A stretch of 10,808 bases of DNA, taken from contig MFDZ01000070.1 in NCBI GenBank assembly GCA_001777455.1, positions 1 to 10,808 on the forward strand. Reading direction: 5' to 3'. This stretch comes from Candidatus Daviesbacteria bacterium RIFCSPLOWO2_02_FULL_41_8 (GTDB lineage: Bacteria > Patescibacteriota > Microgenomatia > Daviesbacterales > UBA10151). A program made the position numbers and the translations under genes. How positions within the stretch are numbered: the first letter of the stretch is position 1; every line of letters begins with the position of its first letter. Shown one piece after another: positions 1 through 6,497 of this stretch. Below the pieces are notes generated by a model. The model had not been told where the DNA came from and ran no database searches. It saw only the letters and a program-made list of their open reading frames with translations.

Positions 1-32
1 CTTTGCACTTTGCACTTTGCACTTTGCACTTT
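1..32. repeat. Heptanucleotide tandem repeat (CTTTGCA)x4
   Basis: Four perfect head-to-tail copies of CTTTGCA followed by a partial copy (CTTT) begin at the left edge, so the array may extend outside the window. It lies in non-coding DNA upstream of the toxin-antitoxin operon. Its unit length of seven matches the arrays at 5289-5316, 5337-5364 and 7551-7578, although the unit sequence differs. It resembles in style the short tandemly repeated repetitive sequences known from cyanobacteria; I infer no function. Confidence 0.9.
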
Positions 33-111
33 TGAATAATCATGGCAGATGGCATTAATCTCATTATTGTCATAGTAGAACAAGATTTGCAACTGGAATA
101 GGTCTTGAACG

Positions 112-120
112 TGGTATAAT
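112..120 (+). promoter_or_regulatory. Extended -10 promoter of mntA-hepT
   Basis: TGGTATAAT is a perfect extended -10 element (TGn plus TATAAT at 115-120). No good -35 hexamer lies 16-18 bp upstream, which is usual for extended -10 promoters. Only six bases separate the -10 from the ATG at 127, so the expected transcription start falls on or beside the A of the start codon and the mRNA is probably leaderless. Confidence 0.75.
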
Positions 121-126
121 TAACTC

Positions 127-423
127 ATGACCCAATCACAAATACGTATAGCAGAAATCAAGAATAAAATCCTTCCTATCCTAAAACAAGCAGGAGTAAA
201 AAAAAGCAGTCTTTTTGGTTCTTATGTCAAAGGAGAAGAAACGAAGAGCAGCGATATTGATATTCTGGTAGAACCTCCAAAAACAATGAGCTTATTTGGC
301 CTGGCAGGACTCAAGTTGGATTTGGAAGAAGCTTTGAATAAGGAGGTGGATATTGTTACTTATAACTCTATACACCCATTATTGAAAGAGTATATTTTAA
401 AGGATCAAGTCAGGATTTTATAA
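127..423 (+). CDS. mntA: MntA-family nucleotidyltransferase antitoxin
   Basis: This 98-aa protein is a minimal nucleotidyltransferase (MNT) of the MntA family, the antitoxin partner of HepT. The motif GSX10DXD is intact (G31-S32, then D43-I-D45), and a third carboxylate is visible in EVDIV (D75). Together these give the metal-binding triad of the polymerase-beta fold. In characterised MntA-HepT systems MntA transfers AMP units from ATP to a tyrosine of HepT and so silences it. That tyrosine is present in the neighbouring protein (Y82). An in-frame TAA at 121-123 fixes the start at ATG 127. There is no Shine-Dalgarno sequence, in keeping with a leaderless transcript. hepT follows after 45 bp. 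Confidence 0.93.
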   Translation: MTQSQIRIAEIKNKILPILKQAGVKKSSLFGSYVKGEETKSSDIDILVEPPKTMSLFGLAGLKLDLEEALNKEVDIVTYNSIHPLLKEYILKDQVRIL

Positions 424-431
424 GTAGAGCT

Positions 432-447
432 TGAAAATAAATTTTCA
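432..447. promoter_or_regulatory. Palindrome in the mntA-hepT gap
   Basis: TGAAAAT-AA-ATTTTCA is a perfect 7-bp inverted repeat around a 2-bp centre, located between the stop of mntA and the start of hepT. It is A+T rich and has no following T-tract beyond the palindrome itself, so it is not a convincing terminator. It could be a protein-binding site or a weak hairpin that tunes hepT translation relative to mntA. The role is inference only. Confidence 0.35.
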
Positions 448-468
448 GCGAGGCTTTCAAATTTATTT

Positions 469-804
469 ATGAAAAAAGATCCCTCTGTCTTTTTGAAGCA
501 TATTTTAGAGTGTATTGACTTGATCGGAAAATATTCCAAAAATTTCTCGAAAAAAGATTTTAAAGATAATGGAGAACTTCAGGATGCAATCATCAGAAGA
601 TTAGAAATTATTGGGGAAGCTGCACGTAATTTGCCGGATGAATTTAAGAGCAATTATTCAGACATAGAGTGGAGACGAATCATAGCAGCCAGAAATATCT
701 TGGCACATTTCTATTTTGGCATTGATTTGAATACAATTTGGAATATAGTCGAAAATGATTTACCGCCGCTAAAAGAACAAATAAAAAAGATGCTTAAACA
801 ATAA
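469..804 (+). CDS. hepT: HepT-family HEPN toxin (RNase)
   Basis: This 111-aa, largely helical protein belongs to the HEPN HepT family. The signature R-X4-H-X-Y is complete: R75-NILA-H80-F-Y82. In this family R and H form the RNase site of the HEPN dimer, and the tyrosine is the site AMPylated by MntA. The segment IIGEAARNLPDEF (residues 47-59) is also typical of the family. The length is normal, so the toxin looks intact. It is probably co-transcribed with mntA, antitoxin first. A weak purine stretch (GCGAGG, 448-453) lies about 15 bp before the ATG, too far for a normal Shine-Dalgarno site. Its targets in this host are unknown; tRNA or mRNA cleavage has been reported for relatives. Confidence 0.93.
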   Translation: MKKDPSVFLKHILECIDLIGKYSKNFSKKDFKDNGELQDAIIRRLEIIGEAARNLPDEFKSNYSDIEWRRIIAARNILAHFYFGIDLNTIWNIVENDLPPLKEQIKKMLKQ

Positions 805-922
805 GATGAATAAGGTAACTTCTCGTCGCAGACTTCTCGAAGAGTAAATAAGGAGAGGTTAACTGGTAAGTGTTTGAGATAGTAGTTTAAGGATTGCTAT
901 AGTTTGAAATAGATTAGTAGTA
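805..922. other. Non-coding spacer after hepT
   Basis: No gene is visible here. The only structure is an imperfect hairpin, AACTTCTC (817-824) with GAGAGGTT (853-860), containing one G-U pair and a 28-nt loop. It lacks a T-tract, so I do not call it a terminator. Confidence 0.4.
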
Positions 923-952
923 TTGACAAGGTTGATTTTCCGGGAGTAATAT
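923..952 (+). promoter_or_regulatory. Sigma70-type promoter of the 571-aa gene
   Basis: TTGACA (923-928) is a perfect -35 element, and TAATAT (947-952) is a fair -10 at 18-bp spacing. A second A+T hexamer, TACTAT (955-960), would be too far from this -35. Transcription would start near 959-960, leaving a leader of about 20 nt before the ATG at 981. Confidence 0.6.
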
Positions 953-980
953 GCTACTATAAGCCGTAGAAAGAACCGTT

Positions 981-2696
981 ATGGCAAAATTGAGTCCGGA
1001 AATTGGTGGAGGGAGAAGTCAACATTATACTTATGATTCTCAAAAAGCTCCTCAGGGAGCCGGAGACGAGATTCCTTTGGGATCTGAACCACTAATAACT
1101 ACAGAGCGAGTAAGGCCTAGACGCAAACGTCCTCTAATAACTTCAGAGAGAGTAAGGACTAGACGCAAACATCCTTTACTTAATGCCATGCTCAGACTTA
1201 GCCTGACTGCTATGGTTATGGCAGCAGGAATAGGGTTTTCCGGGAAAGCTGAAATTGCCAGCGCCGATAGTCCAAGACAGGGAGCAGAATGGACATTTAA
1301 TCCTGATATATTTGGGGATTTGACGCTACCCAAACAAGAAGCGGAAGACCCAAATAATTCACAAAACATCCAGGCTTCAACTACAATTGTTGATTCGAAT
1401 GGCAACGTGAGATTTCTTTTTGCCGTCAATAATAGCCTTTTTGGCGCTGTGAGCAACTTTGACAAGACTATTGTCTATGAATCTGTTTGCGCCGCTCCTG
1501 ACAAACTTTGTACGGAAGCTAAGCCAATATTTAAAGCTGATGGACAGAATATCAGAGCCATTTTGGTTCCGCAGGGCAGGCCGAACGAGATGGTTTTGGT
1601 AGGAGAGACAAGATTGAGATGGGCAGATCCATTAGTTGACCAATGTTTCAAATCCGTACAATCCCCGCCGTCCTGGTCCTGCCAGAAAGCAGCAGTGCCG
1701 GCCGGAATAAGGGGAGTAGCCACGGAAGTTTTGGAAGCAAGTAATGGTATTATTGCCAACATTGGCGGTTCCGAAGGGAGTTCCGGTCGGGTTTATTTTG
1801 AGCGCGATCCTATAACAGGGATTTTAAAGCCTGGTGTGGGAATAATTGATACCAGGACAGGCACTTACCTACGGGCAACGAGCTTGCCGCAATTAGTAGA
1901 TAGCAATAATCCTGATATAACCCAGGACATCTCCTTGGCTTCCGGCAGGGGGGCGCCAGGTATTGATTTTATTACTTCTGACCCAAAGGCCGGCACCGGC
2001 CAAATGGATACTTATTATGCGAGTTATCTTGGTTTCCTGTATGGCGGAGCCCGGTATACAAAAGCAGGGGAATCTCTGATGGAAGTTAACAATACCACTT
2101 ATCAACTTTTAACCACCGTCGGGCTTGACTCATCCGGCAGGCCCTCAGCGATTAAAGCACCGTCACAGTATTACGGAGACTGGCGGGATCAAGGGGGAAT
2201 CTTGAATTATAGCTGGGGCTATAATCTGAATATGAGCCAACTTTGGGTGGGGGTAAACAGTCAAGGCCAGGTACACAATTGGTACAGCATGGGAGCAATA
2301 GTTAACGATAAATCAGTGATAGGGGTAGGACATTTACAGAAAGGGGCAGATCCAAAAACAGACCTGTTTTTTAGACAGTTTGGCCCCTCTAATATTGATG
2401 TGACTACTAAAACCGGTTCAATCCAGAACTCGATGAGGTTTTTCCCTTTCCGCGGCCAACCTGGTCTTTTAGATCCTTTGGTTAATAATGACAGCAATGG
2501 CACCAAGCCCGGTAAATTAGGTACACTTGTCTGGTATCCGCTGAACAAGGATTACAGTCCTAATCCTACCGCTGAACCGATATACATTGGTAAGGGTTTA
2601 GGCAAGCCTTTGACCGAACCCACGCCTACGCCTACGTCAAACAACACTGCTATTTATCTCCCAAGTGTGACAAGACAGTTTTCCTCTGGTTGGTAG
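981..2696 (+). CDS. Exported protein of unknown function, 571 aa
   Basis: I do not recognise the family. Residues 1-67 form an unusually long, basic, presumably cytoplasmic N-terminus that contains a duplicated 14-residue motif (residues 37-50 and 51-64). A hydrophobic segment at about 70-87 follows, and IASA-D at 92-96 is a possible signal peptidase I site, so the bulk (96-571) is expected outside the cytoplasm. The mature part is rich in Gly, Ser and Asn, with short beta-like stretches and a few cysteines, compatible with a beta-rich, perhaps propeller-like fold (inference). It ends in a TPTPT linker (about 548-552) and IYLPSV (558-563), which recalls the YLP-type tails after Pro/Thr linkers in secreted Chloroflexi proteins. 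The only weak Shine-Dalgarno-like bases are AGAAAG at 969-974. The gene converges with the 893-aa gene, with 4 bp between the stops. Confidence 0.85.
   Translation: MAKLSPEIGGGRSQHYTYDSQKAPQGAGDEIPLGSEPLITTERVRPRRKRPLITSERVRTRRKHPLLNAMLRLSLTAMVMAAGIGFSGKAEIASADSPRQGAEWTFNPDIFGDLTLPKQEAEDPNNSQNIQASTTIVDSNGNVRFLFAVNNSLFGAVSNFDKTIVYESVCAAPDKLCTEAKPIFKADGQNIRAILVPQGRPNEMVLVGETRLRWADPLVDQCFKSVQSPPSWSCQKAAVPAGIRGVATEVLEASNGIIANIGGSEGSSGRVYFERDPITGILKPGVGIIDTRTGTYLRATSLPQLVDSNNPDITQDISLASGRGAPGIDFITSDPKAGTGQMDTYYASYLGFLYGGARYTKAGESLMEVNNTTYQLLTTVGLDSSGRPSAIKAPSQYYGDWRDQGGILNYSWGYNLNMSQLWVGVNSQGQVHNWYSMGAIVNDKSVIGVGHLQKGADPKTDLFFRQFGPSNIDVTTKTGSIQNSMRFFPFRGQPGLLDPLVNNDSNGTKPGKLGTLVWYPLNKDYSPNPTAEPIYIGKGLGKPLTEPTPTPTSNNTAIYLPSVTRQFSSGW
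1089..1172 (+). repeat. 42-bp in-frame direct repeat, two copies
   Basis: Units at 1089-1130 and 1131-1172 are adjacent and differ at only a few bases. They encode PLITTERVRPRRKR and PLITSERVRTRRKH. Because 42 is a multiple of three, the duplication keeps the frame. It doubles a strongly basic patch just ahead of the membrane segment. Confidence 0.9.
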
Positions 2697-2700
2697 GAGT

Positions 2701-5382
2701 TTATAGAGTGTACCGGGGGGTCAGGTCAAAGTATTGGCTGGAGGCTGTCTGGTAAAAAATTTGTTTCAGGTATCCGTAAGTTCCCCAAGTGTGACTGCCT
2801 AACAACTTTAAAAAAGTGACGTTAAATTCCGGATTACTTGGAGTTAGAGGTGTCGATTTCATTCTAACTTCCAGCCGTCCTGGAGAAGTATACAAAATAT
2901 TTGGATCACCAGGAAGATAGCCATCGGGTTTATCAACCGTATTCCACACCCCATTGTAATAGACAAAAAAGTTACCGGCTTTAAATCTTCTAGTGTCCAC
3001 GAAAGAACTAGGTCCTACTACAAAAGGGGGGTAAAGGAATGGATTATAATACCATTCAAGGGTATCGGCGAGGGCCGGATTATAAACAACCACAAAGCCG
3101 CCAGTATCATAAGCGCTTCTGGTCAGGTCATACAGGGCGCCTAATCCATAGCCGGGCAAAGGGAATGTGCCGACAAGTGCAACCCCTTCCAAGAGAGTAT
3201 TATAGGCAGTGGTGTTTGATAAGTTTAAAGAAAAGTTAACGCCGTTTTTGTAACTTTTACCGCCTTCGCTTGTCCTTAGACCACTGGTTGTTGGCGGGCC
3301 GTCATCTACCGCTCCGCCGGCTGTATCAGGGGTTGGAAAAAAAGTACTGATTGAAGGTTGAGGGAGTGAGAAAGAACAGGTTCTTGTTGGCCCGGCTCCT
3401 CCGGCATTGCTGGCCCAAACCTGCCAGCGGAAGTTCAACATATAGCCAGGTCGGATAATAGGAACGATGTTTCCGGATGCATCAGTGGTAGTAGTAACAA
3501 TATAGCTAGTGCCTTCAGCTCCGAAACTGCCACCAAAAAGCGGCAGCCAATTTGATCCACTCAGCCAATCCAGGTTAAAAGAATAAGATGTAGCTCCGGT
3601 AACAGTTCCCCAGGTAAATTCTAGGTTCGAAGGATCTATTAATGTAGATAGAGTAGTCCCATCAACTGGTGAATCGCAGGTCGGGGCAGAAGGTGGTGGG
3701 GTAAGGGCGGCGCAAGTGAAAGATTGTTCACCGGAAATGTCGGAGTTGTCGCCATTCTTTATTGCTTGAGCACTCCAACGATATGGATCACCCATGACAA
3801 GATTGGCCGGTCCGCCGGTTAAAGGAGCAGGAGAAGGAGGATCGCTACAGTTTCCGCTTGGACAAAAACTTACCGTTACACCCGGAGAACTGCTCAGTCC
3901 GGTGGTGATACTGCAAGTACTGCCGGAGCATACAGAAGACGCATCAGCTACTACAACGAAGTCGTTTTGATCTACCCAGCCGGAAGTATCCGGCTTATTC
4001 TTGACTCTAATCCTGTAGCTGTCTACGCCGGATATGGCGCTCCAAGAAAGAGTTGCTCCGGTAGAGCTACAACTATTGTTTTGACCTGTTGGCGTAGCCA
4101 CCTTGCCCTGGATAGTTAAATCTGTGACATCTGCATTCGAATCGCCTGCCCATTTATCACTATTAATATAGGCGCGCCCAAACCAATAAGGATCGTTCCG
4201 AGAGATTTTGGCTACAAATACATTTCCTCCGTCACACATATTTAGGCCACTCATGTACCTTGGGATAGAAACATATCCCGGTTCAGTAGCATTTATTGCT
4301 TCGTTTGGATTCTCGCAATTCCACTGGCCGCTATCATAATATTCATCGGTCTCATCCCTAAAGTCATTCCGGTCAGGGTAAGGGTCATTATTAGGATTTG
4401 TGTGTGATTGTTGAATTGATATGAAATATGTTTGCTCCGGAACAACAGTATTGTCCGGTAAAGCCACATCTATGTAATTACCTGCAGAATCTGTTCCTTG
4501 CCAGGAATCGGATTGCGTAGTCCAGCCCGGTCCTTCAAAATAAGTGGCTCCGGAGCCGTAATAACTTGCTTCACGGTTGTTCTCCCATAAAAAGTCCGAG
4601 CCTCCGTAATCATCAGGCAACAGGTTTGGATCCCACCACCCATCAATTGAACATGTGCCGCTAGGATCACTACTGCAAGGGTAATCTCTGCCTTGAAGCC
4701 ACTCCAATAATATTGCTTGATAAGGTCCGACCGGGTTAGGTCCTCTTAGCGCGAAGAACATATTATACATTCTGACTAATTCCGATTTTTTTGGACAAGG
4801 TTTATTGGGATCATTAATTTTTAGCCGCTTTAACAGATAGGTTATAATATTATTATCGGGATATGAACGCCCGTTCCACCCGCAAAGCTCATTAAATGTG
4901 TTGGGTACTTCATTATCGCCAATATATACCTTTTCTTTCTTTACTATTCTGGCACCTGAAGGTGAAGGGACAATTACATTGGTGCATTCGTCTCCTCCCA
5001 GTCCACGGTTCCAGCATTGATTAAAGGTTGTGGGTTCTCCCTGAAAAAGAGCCACAGAAACTATACCGCCTTTATTGCTACCCCCTCCACTGACTGCCCC
5101 CGCCCCAAGTTTAAAGTTGGTTAGTCTTATTTTGGTAATTTTATTAATGCCTGCGGGTACAATGAAGCTTTGGCCTAGTAAGTGAGTATTAGTCCAGCCG
5201 GCACCTGTGGCATCGCTGGCCCCGTCACCATAAGGAGTTATGGCAGGGGGAGGAGGATAGACTTGTTGATCTGCTAAGGCAGGAGATATGAATAATGAAT
5301 TATGAATAATGAATAATGCAGCAATTGCATAAAGCGTAATTCTTAATTCATAATTCTTAATTCTAAATAAGTTTCTCTTCAT
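2701..5382 (-). CDS. Large secreted protein with FN3-like modules, 893 aa
   Basis: The N-terminus is a signal peptide: basic residues 1-16, hydrophobic core about 17-33, and a likely cleavage after SPALA at residue 37. Residues 40-420 form a Cys-, Gly- and Asp-rich domain that I cannot name; an acidic stretch near 331-350 might bind calcium (inference). Two fibronectin-III-like modules follow at about 429-556 and 564-674, each with the conserved W in the LSWSAISG/FTWGTVTG strand and a later RWSAQA/RWQVWA strand. The C-terminal 220 residues are beta-rich and unassigned. The start is well supported: GGAGG lies 6 nt upstream of the ATG, which overlaps the preceding stop as ATGA. It is the last gene of a three-gene operon, so a surface or adhesive role with its membrane-anchored neighbours is plausible. 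Part of the signal peptide is encoded by a heptamer repeat. Confidence 0.85.
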   Translation of the reverse strand: MKRNLFRIKNYELRITLYAIAALFIIHNSLFISPALADQQVYPPPPAITPYGDGASDATGAGWTNTHLLGQSFIVPAGINKITKIRLTNFKLGAGAVSGGGSNKGGIVSVALFQGEPTTFNQCWNRGLGGDECTNVIVPSPSGARIVKKEKVYIGDNEVPNTFNELCGWNGRSYPDNNIITYLLKRLKINDPNKPCPKKSELVRMYNMFFALRGPNPVGPYQAILLEWLQGRDYPCSSDPSGTCSIDGWWDPNLLPDDYGGSDFLWENNREASYYGSGATYFEGPGWTTQSDSWQGTDSAGNYIDVALPDNTVVPEQTYFISIQQSHTNPNNDPYPDRNDFRDETDEYYDSGQWNCENPNEAINATEPGYVSIPRYMSGLNMCDGGNVFVAKISRNDPYWFGRAYINSDKWAGDSNADVTDLTIQGKVATPTGQNNSCSSTGATLSWSAISGVDSYRIRVKNKPDTSGWVDQNDFVVVADASSVCSGSTCSITTGLSSSPGVTVSFCPSGNCSDPPSPAPLTGGPANLVMGDPYRWSAQAIKNGDNSDISGEQSFTCAALTPPPSAPTCDSPVDGTTLSTLIDPSNLEFTWGTVTGATSYSFNLDWLSGSNWLPLFGGSFGAEGTSYIVTTTTDASGNIVPIIRPGYMLNFRWQVWASNAGGAGPTRTCSFSLPQPSISTFFPTPDTAGGAVDDGPPTTSGLRTSEGGKSYKNGVNFSLNLSNTTAYNTLLEGVALVGTFPLPGYGLGALYDLTRSAYDTGGFVVVYNPALADTLEWYYNPFLYPPFVVGPSSFVDTRRFKAGNFFVYYNGVWNTVDKPDGYLPGDPNILYTSPGRLEVRMKSTPLTPSNPEFNVTFLKLLGSHTWGTYGYLKQIFYQTASSQYFDLTPRYTL
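5289..5364. repeat. Inverted pair of heptamer arrays inside a signal peptide
   Basis: Four copies of TGAATAA/TGAATTA (5289-5316) and four of TAATTCT/TAATTCA (5337-5364) are near reverse complements. They form two 28-bp arms around a 20-bp centre that holds the palindrome GCAATTGC (5321-5328). On the minus strand the arms encode residues 7-16 and 23-32 of the 893-aa protein, including half of the signal peptide's hydrophobic core. Confidence 0.88.
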
Positions 5383-5843
5383 TTCTTTCCTCCGCTTGAA
5401 GAGGTAGCTTCAAAAGTTTTTGGTTTATCAGTCAGTATTACTACTGATATAGCCTCAGTTTCTCCCTGGCTGTTTTTGAGAGTTTGGACAGAAACCTGGT
5501 CATTTGCTTTCACTTCTGCCGGCACTGTTCCCATGGAATTGGCATCAAACCATTTTTGTTTTAAAATGGAGGCATTACTTGCAACTTTAAGTTGTTTTTC
5601 CCGGTTTTCTGCATCTTTTACAGTCAGGACCTGGTTTTTAAAACTGATGGCCTGGCCTTTAACAAATTCTGTTGCGGCGGCAGGTTGGGCAGAAGTTTTT
5701 ACTGCCGGTTTGGCAGTTTTGTTTTGCCGGTTAATATTAATGGAATAGAACGCCAAAACTGCGCCTGTGATTAAAAGCGTAAATAAAATAGCCGCCATGA
5801 ATAACGGGCGGTTATTTTGTGTTTTAGAAATCTCCGGGTTCAT
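5379..5843 (-). CDS. Membrane-anchored DUF5666-like protein, 154 aa
   Basis: A short N-terminal tail is followed by one membrane segment (about residues 13-33), a Lys/Ala/Pro linker to about 60, and a compact beta-rich domain at 62-138. The domain has the rhythm of DUF5666-type folds: GQAISFKNQVLTVKD, then SNASI, then VKANDQVSVQ, then EAISVVILTD. The C-terminus is a polar Ser/Gly/Lys tail. It should be inserted with the domain outside. The start lies 1 nt from the previous gene's stop with no Shine-Dalgarno sequence visible, so translation is probably coupled. Its stop overlaps the next start by 4 nt (ATGA). The family assignment rests on pattern only. No enzymatic residues are apparent. Confidence 0.8.
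   Translation of the reverse strand: MNPEISKTQNNRPLFMAAILFTLLITGAVLAFYSININRQNKTAKPAVKTSAQPAAATEFVKGQAISFKNQVLTVKDAENREKQLKVASNASILKQKWFDANSMGTVPAEVKANDQVSVQTLKNSQGETEAISVVILTDKPKTFEATSSSGGKK
5389..5393 (-). promoter_or_regulatory. Strong Shine-Dalgarno of the 893-aa gene
   Basis: Read on the minus strand, GGAGG lies 6 nt before the ATG at 5382. It sits inside the end of the 154-aa gene. It shows that this organism uses canonical ribosome binding sites for some genes even though others seem leaderless. Confidence 0.8.
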
Positions 5844-5844
5844 A

Positions 5845-6459
5845 TTATTTAAAATTAGCCGCAGAAACAGGCTGAAGTTTCGTCCCTTCTGCTGTTTGCT
5901 TTGTTAAATACATGACAAATGATTTCCCGTCCAGAAAGTTAACAAGTTGGCCGGAGGCGGTGGCGATAATTTCCCCCTCTTTGATTTTCCCTTTCATGGC
6001 ATTGATATTAAGTTCTCCTTTAAAGTAATACATGGCGCTGATTCCTGAATCGGGATCGGTAATGGAGATAAGTTTGTATTCCTCTTCTTGCCCTTTGGTT
6101 TTCTCAAAAGCAACGGAGGCTCCTTTAATAAGTCCGCCGGTGACAGCGATAATGGGAGTTTTTTCTTTGAGTTGGGCGGAGAAAGAACCCTCCTTAAAAG
6201 AGTTTGCATCTTTGCAAAACGCGCTCGGTAGAGGACAAGTCAGCAGGAGTTGTTTGGGTGTTGCTGGCGGTTGGGTTACCGGAGATAAGCTTTTTCGGGA
6301 GTTGGAAAAATAAAATGCCGCGGCCAAAAAAAGAACAGCGACTAAAAGTAGCGGAAACAATAAGCGGCGATTACCCTGCATACTCTTATGATAGGTTTGA
6401 TGGCTCGCTTTTGCAAGTGTTTTCTTGGGGTGTTTTAAGCGGCGGGCAGGCTTTTTCAT
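5845..6459 (-). CDS. Membrane-anchored protein with degenerate M23/LytM-like domain
   Basis: The 204-aa reading starts at the ATG at 6459 (MKKPARR). A longer start at 6498 would add 13 residues overlapping the divergent gene's start codon. A very basic N-terminus precedes one membrane segment (about 33-51) and a Pro-rich linker. Residues about 85-187 resemble the beta-barrel of M23 (LytM) peptidases: KTPIIAVTGGLIKGA matches the usual G-T-P-V-x-A-x-x-x-G-x-V strand, and MKGKIKEGEIIATASGQ matches the V-x-x-G-x-x-V-x-x-G-Q-x-I-G segment. The zinc-binding residues are missing: the HxxxD region reads GSFSAQLK, and the final HLH position reads FVMYL. It would therefore be non-catalytic, as in LytM-type activators or scaffolds (inference). 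It is the first gene of the envelope operon. Confidence 0.75.
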   Translation of the reverse strand: MKKPARRLKHPKKTLAKASHQTYHKSMQGNRRLLFPLLLVAVLFLAAAFYFSNSRKSLSPVTQPPATPKQLLLTCPLPSAFCKDANSFKEGSFSAQLKEKTPIIAVTGGLIKGASVAFEKTKGQEEEYKLISITDPDSGISAMYYFKGELNINAMKGKIKEGEIIATASGQLVNFLDGKSFVMYLTKQTAEGTKLQPVSAANFK

Positions 6460-6497
6460 TTTTAGGTATAATCTATGTTTAACACAAAGGAGGAGCA
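6460..6497. promoter_or_regulatory. 38-bp divergent control region
   Basis: This short gap must serve both the envelope operon (-) and the methyltransferase (+). On the plus strand TATAAT (6467-6472) has no good -35, and AAAGGAGG (6486-6493) is a strong Shine-Dalgarno 4 nt before ATG 6498. On the minus strand TAGATT (6475-6470) has TTGCTC 17 bp upstream, within the start of the plus-strand gene. The minus-strand ATG would then have a leader of only a few nucleotides. The two promoters overlap, so simultaneous firing is unlikely. Confidence 0.5.

Noticed and set aside
42..101. Short plus-strand open frame of 19 codons (MADGINLIIVIVEQDLQLE) before mntA
   Set aside because: No ribosome binding site or promoter, too short to judge, and it lies upstream of the mntA -10 so would not be on the same transcript.
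817..860. Rho-independent terminator after hepT
   Set aside because: The stem is weak with a 28-nt loop and there is no T-tract after it.
1052..1465. 137-codon open frame on the minus strand opposite the 571-aa gene
   Set aside because: It lies within a gene with good promoter and export features and has no start signal or recognisable domain.
5289..5364. CRISPR-like array
   Set aside because: The units are 7 bp, contiguous and without spacers; no cas genes are present.
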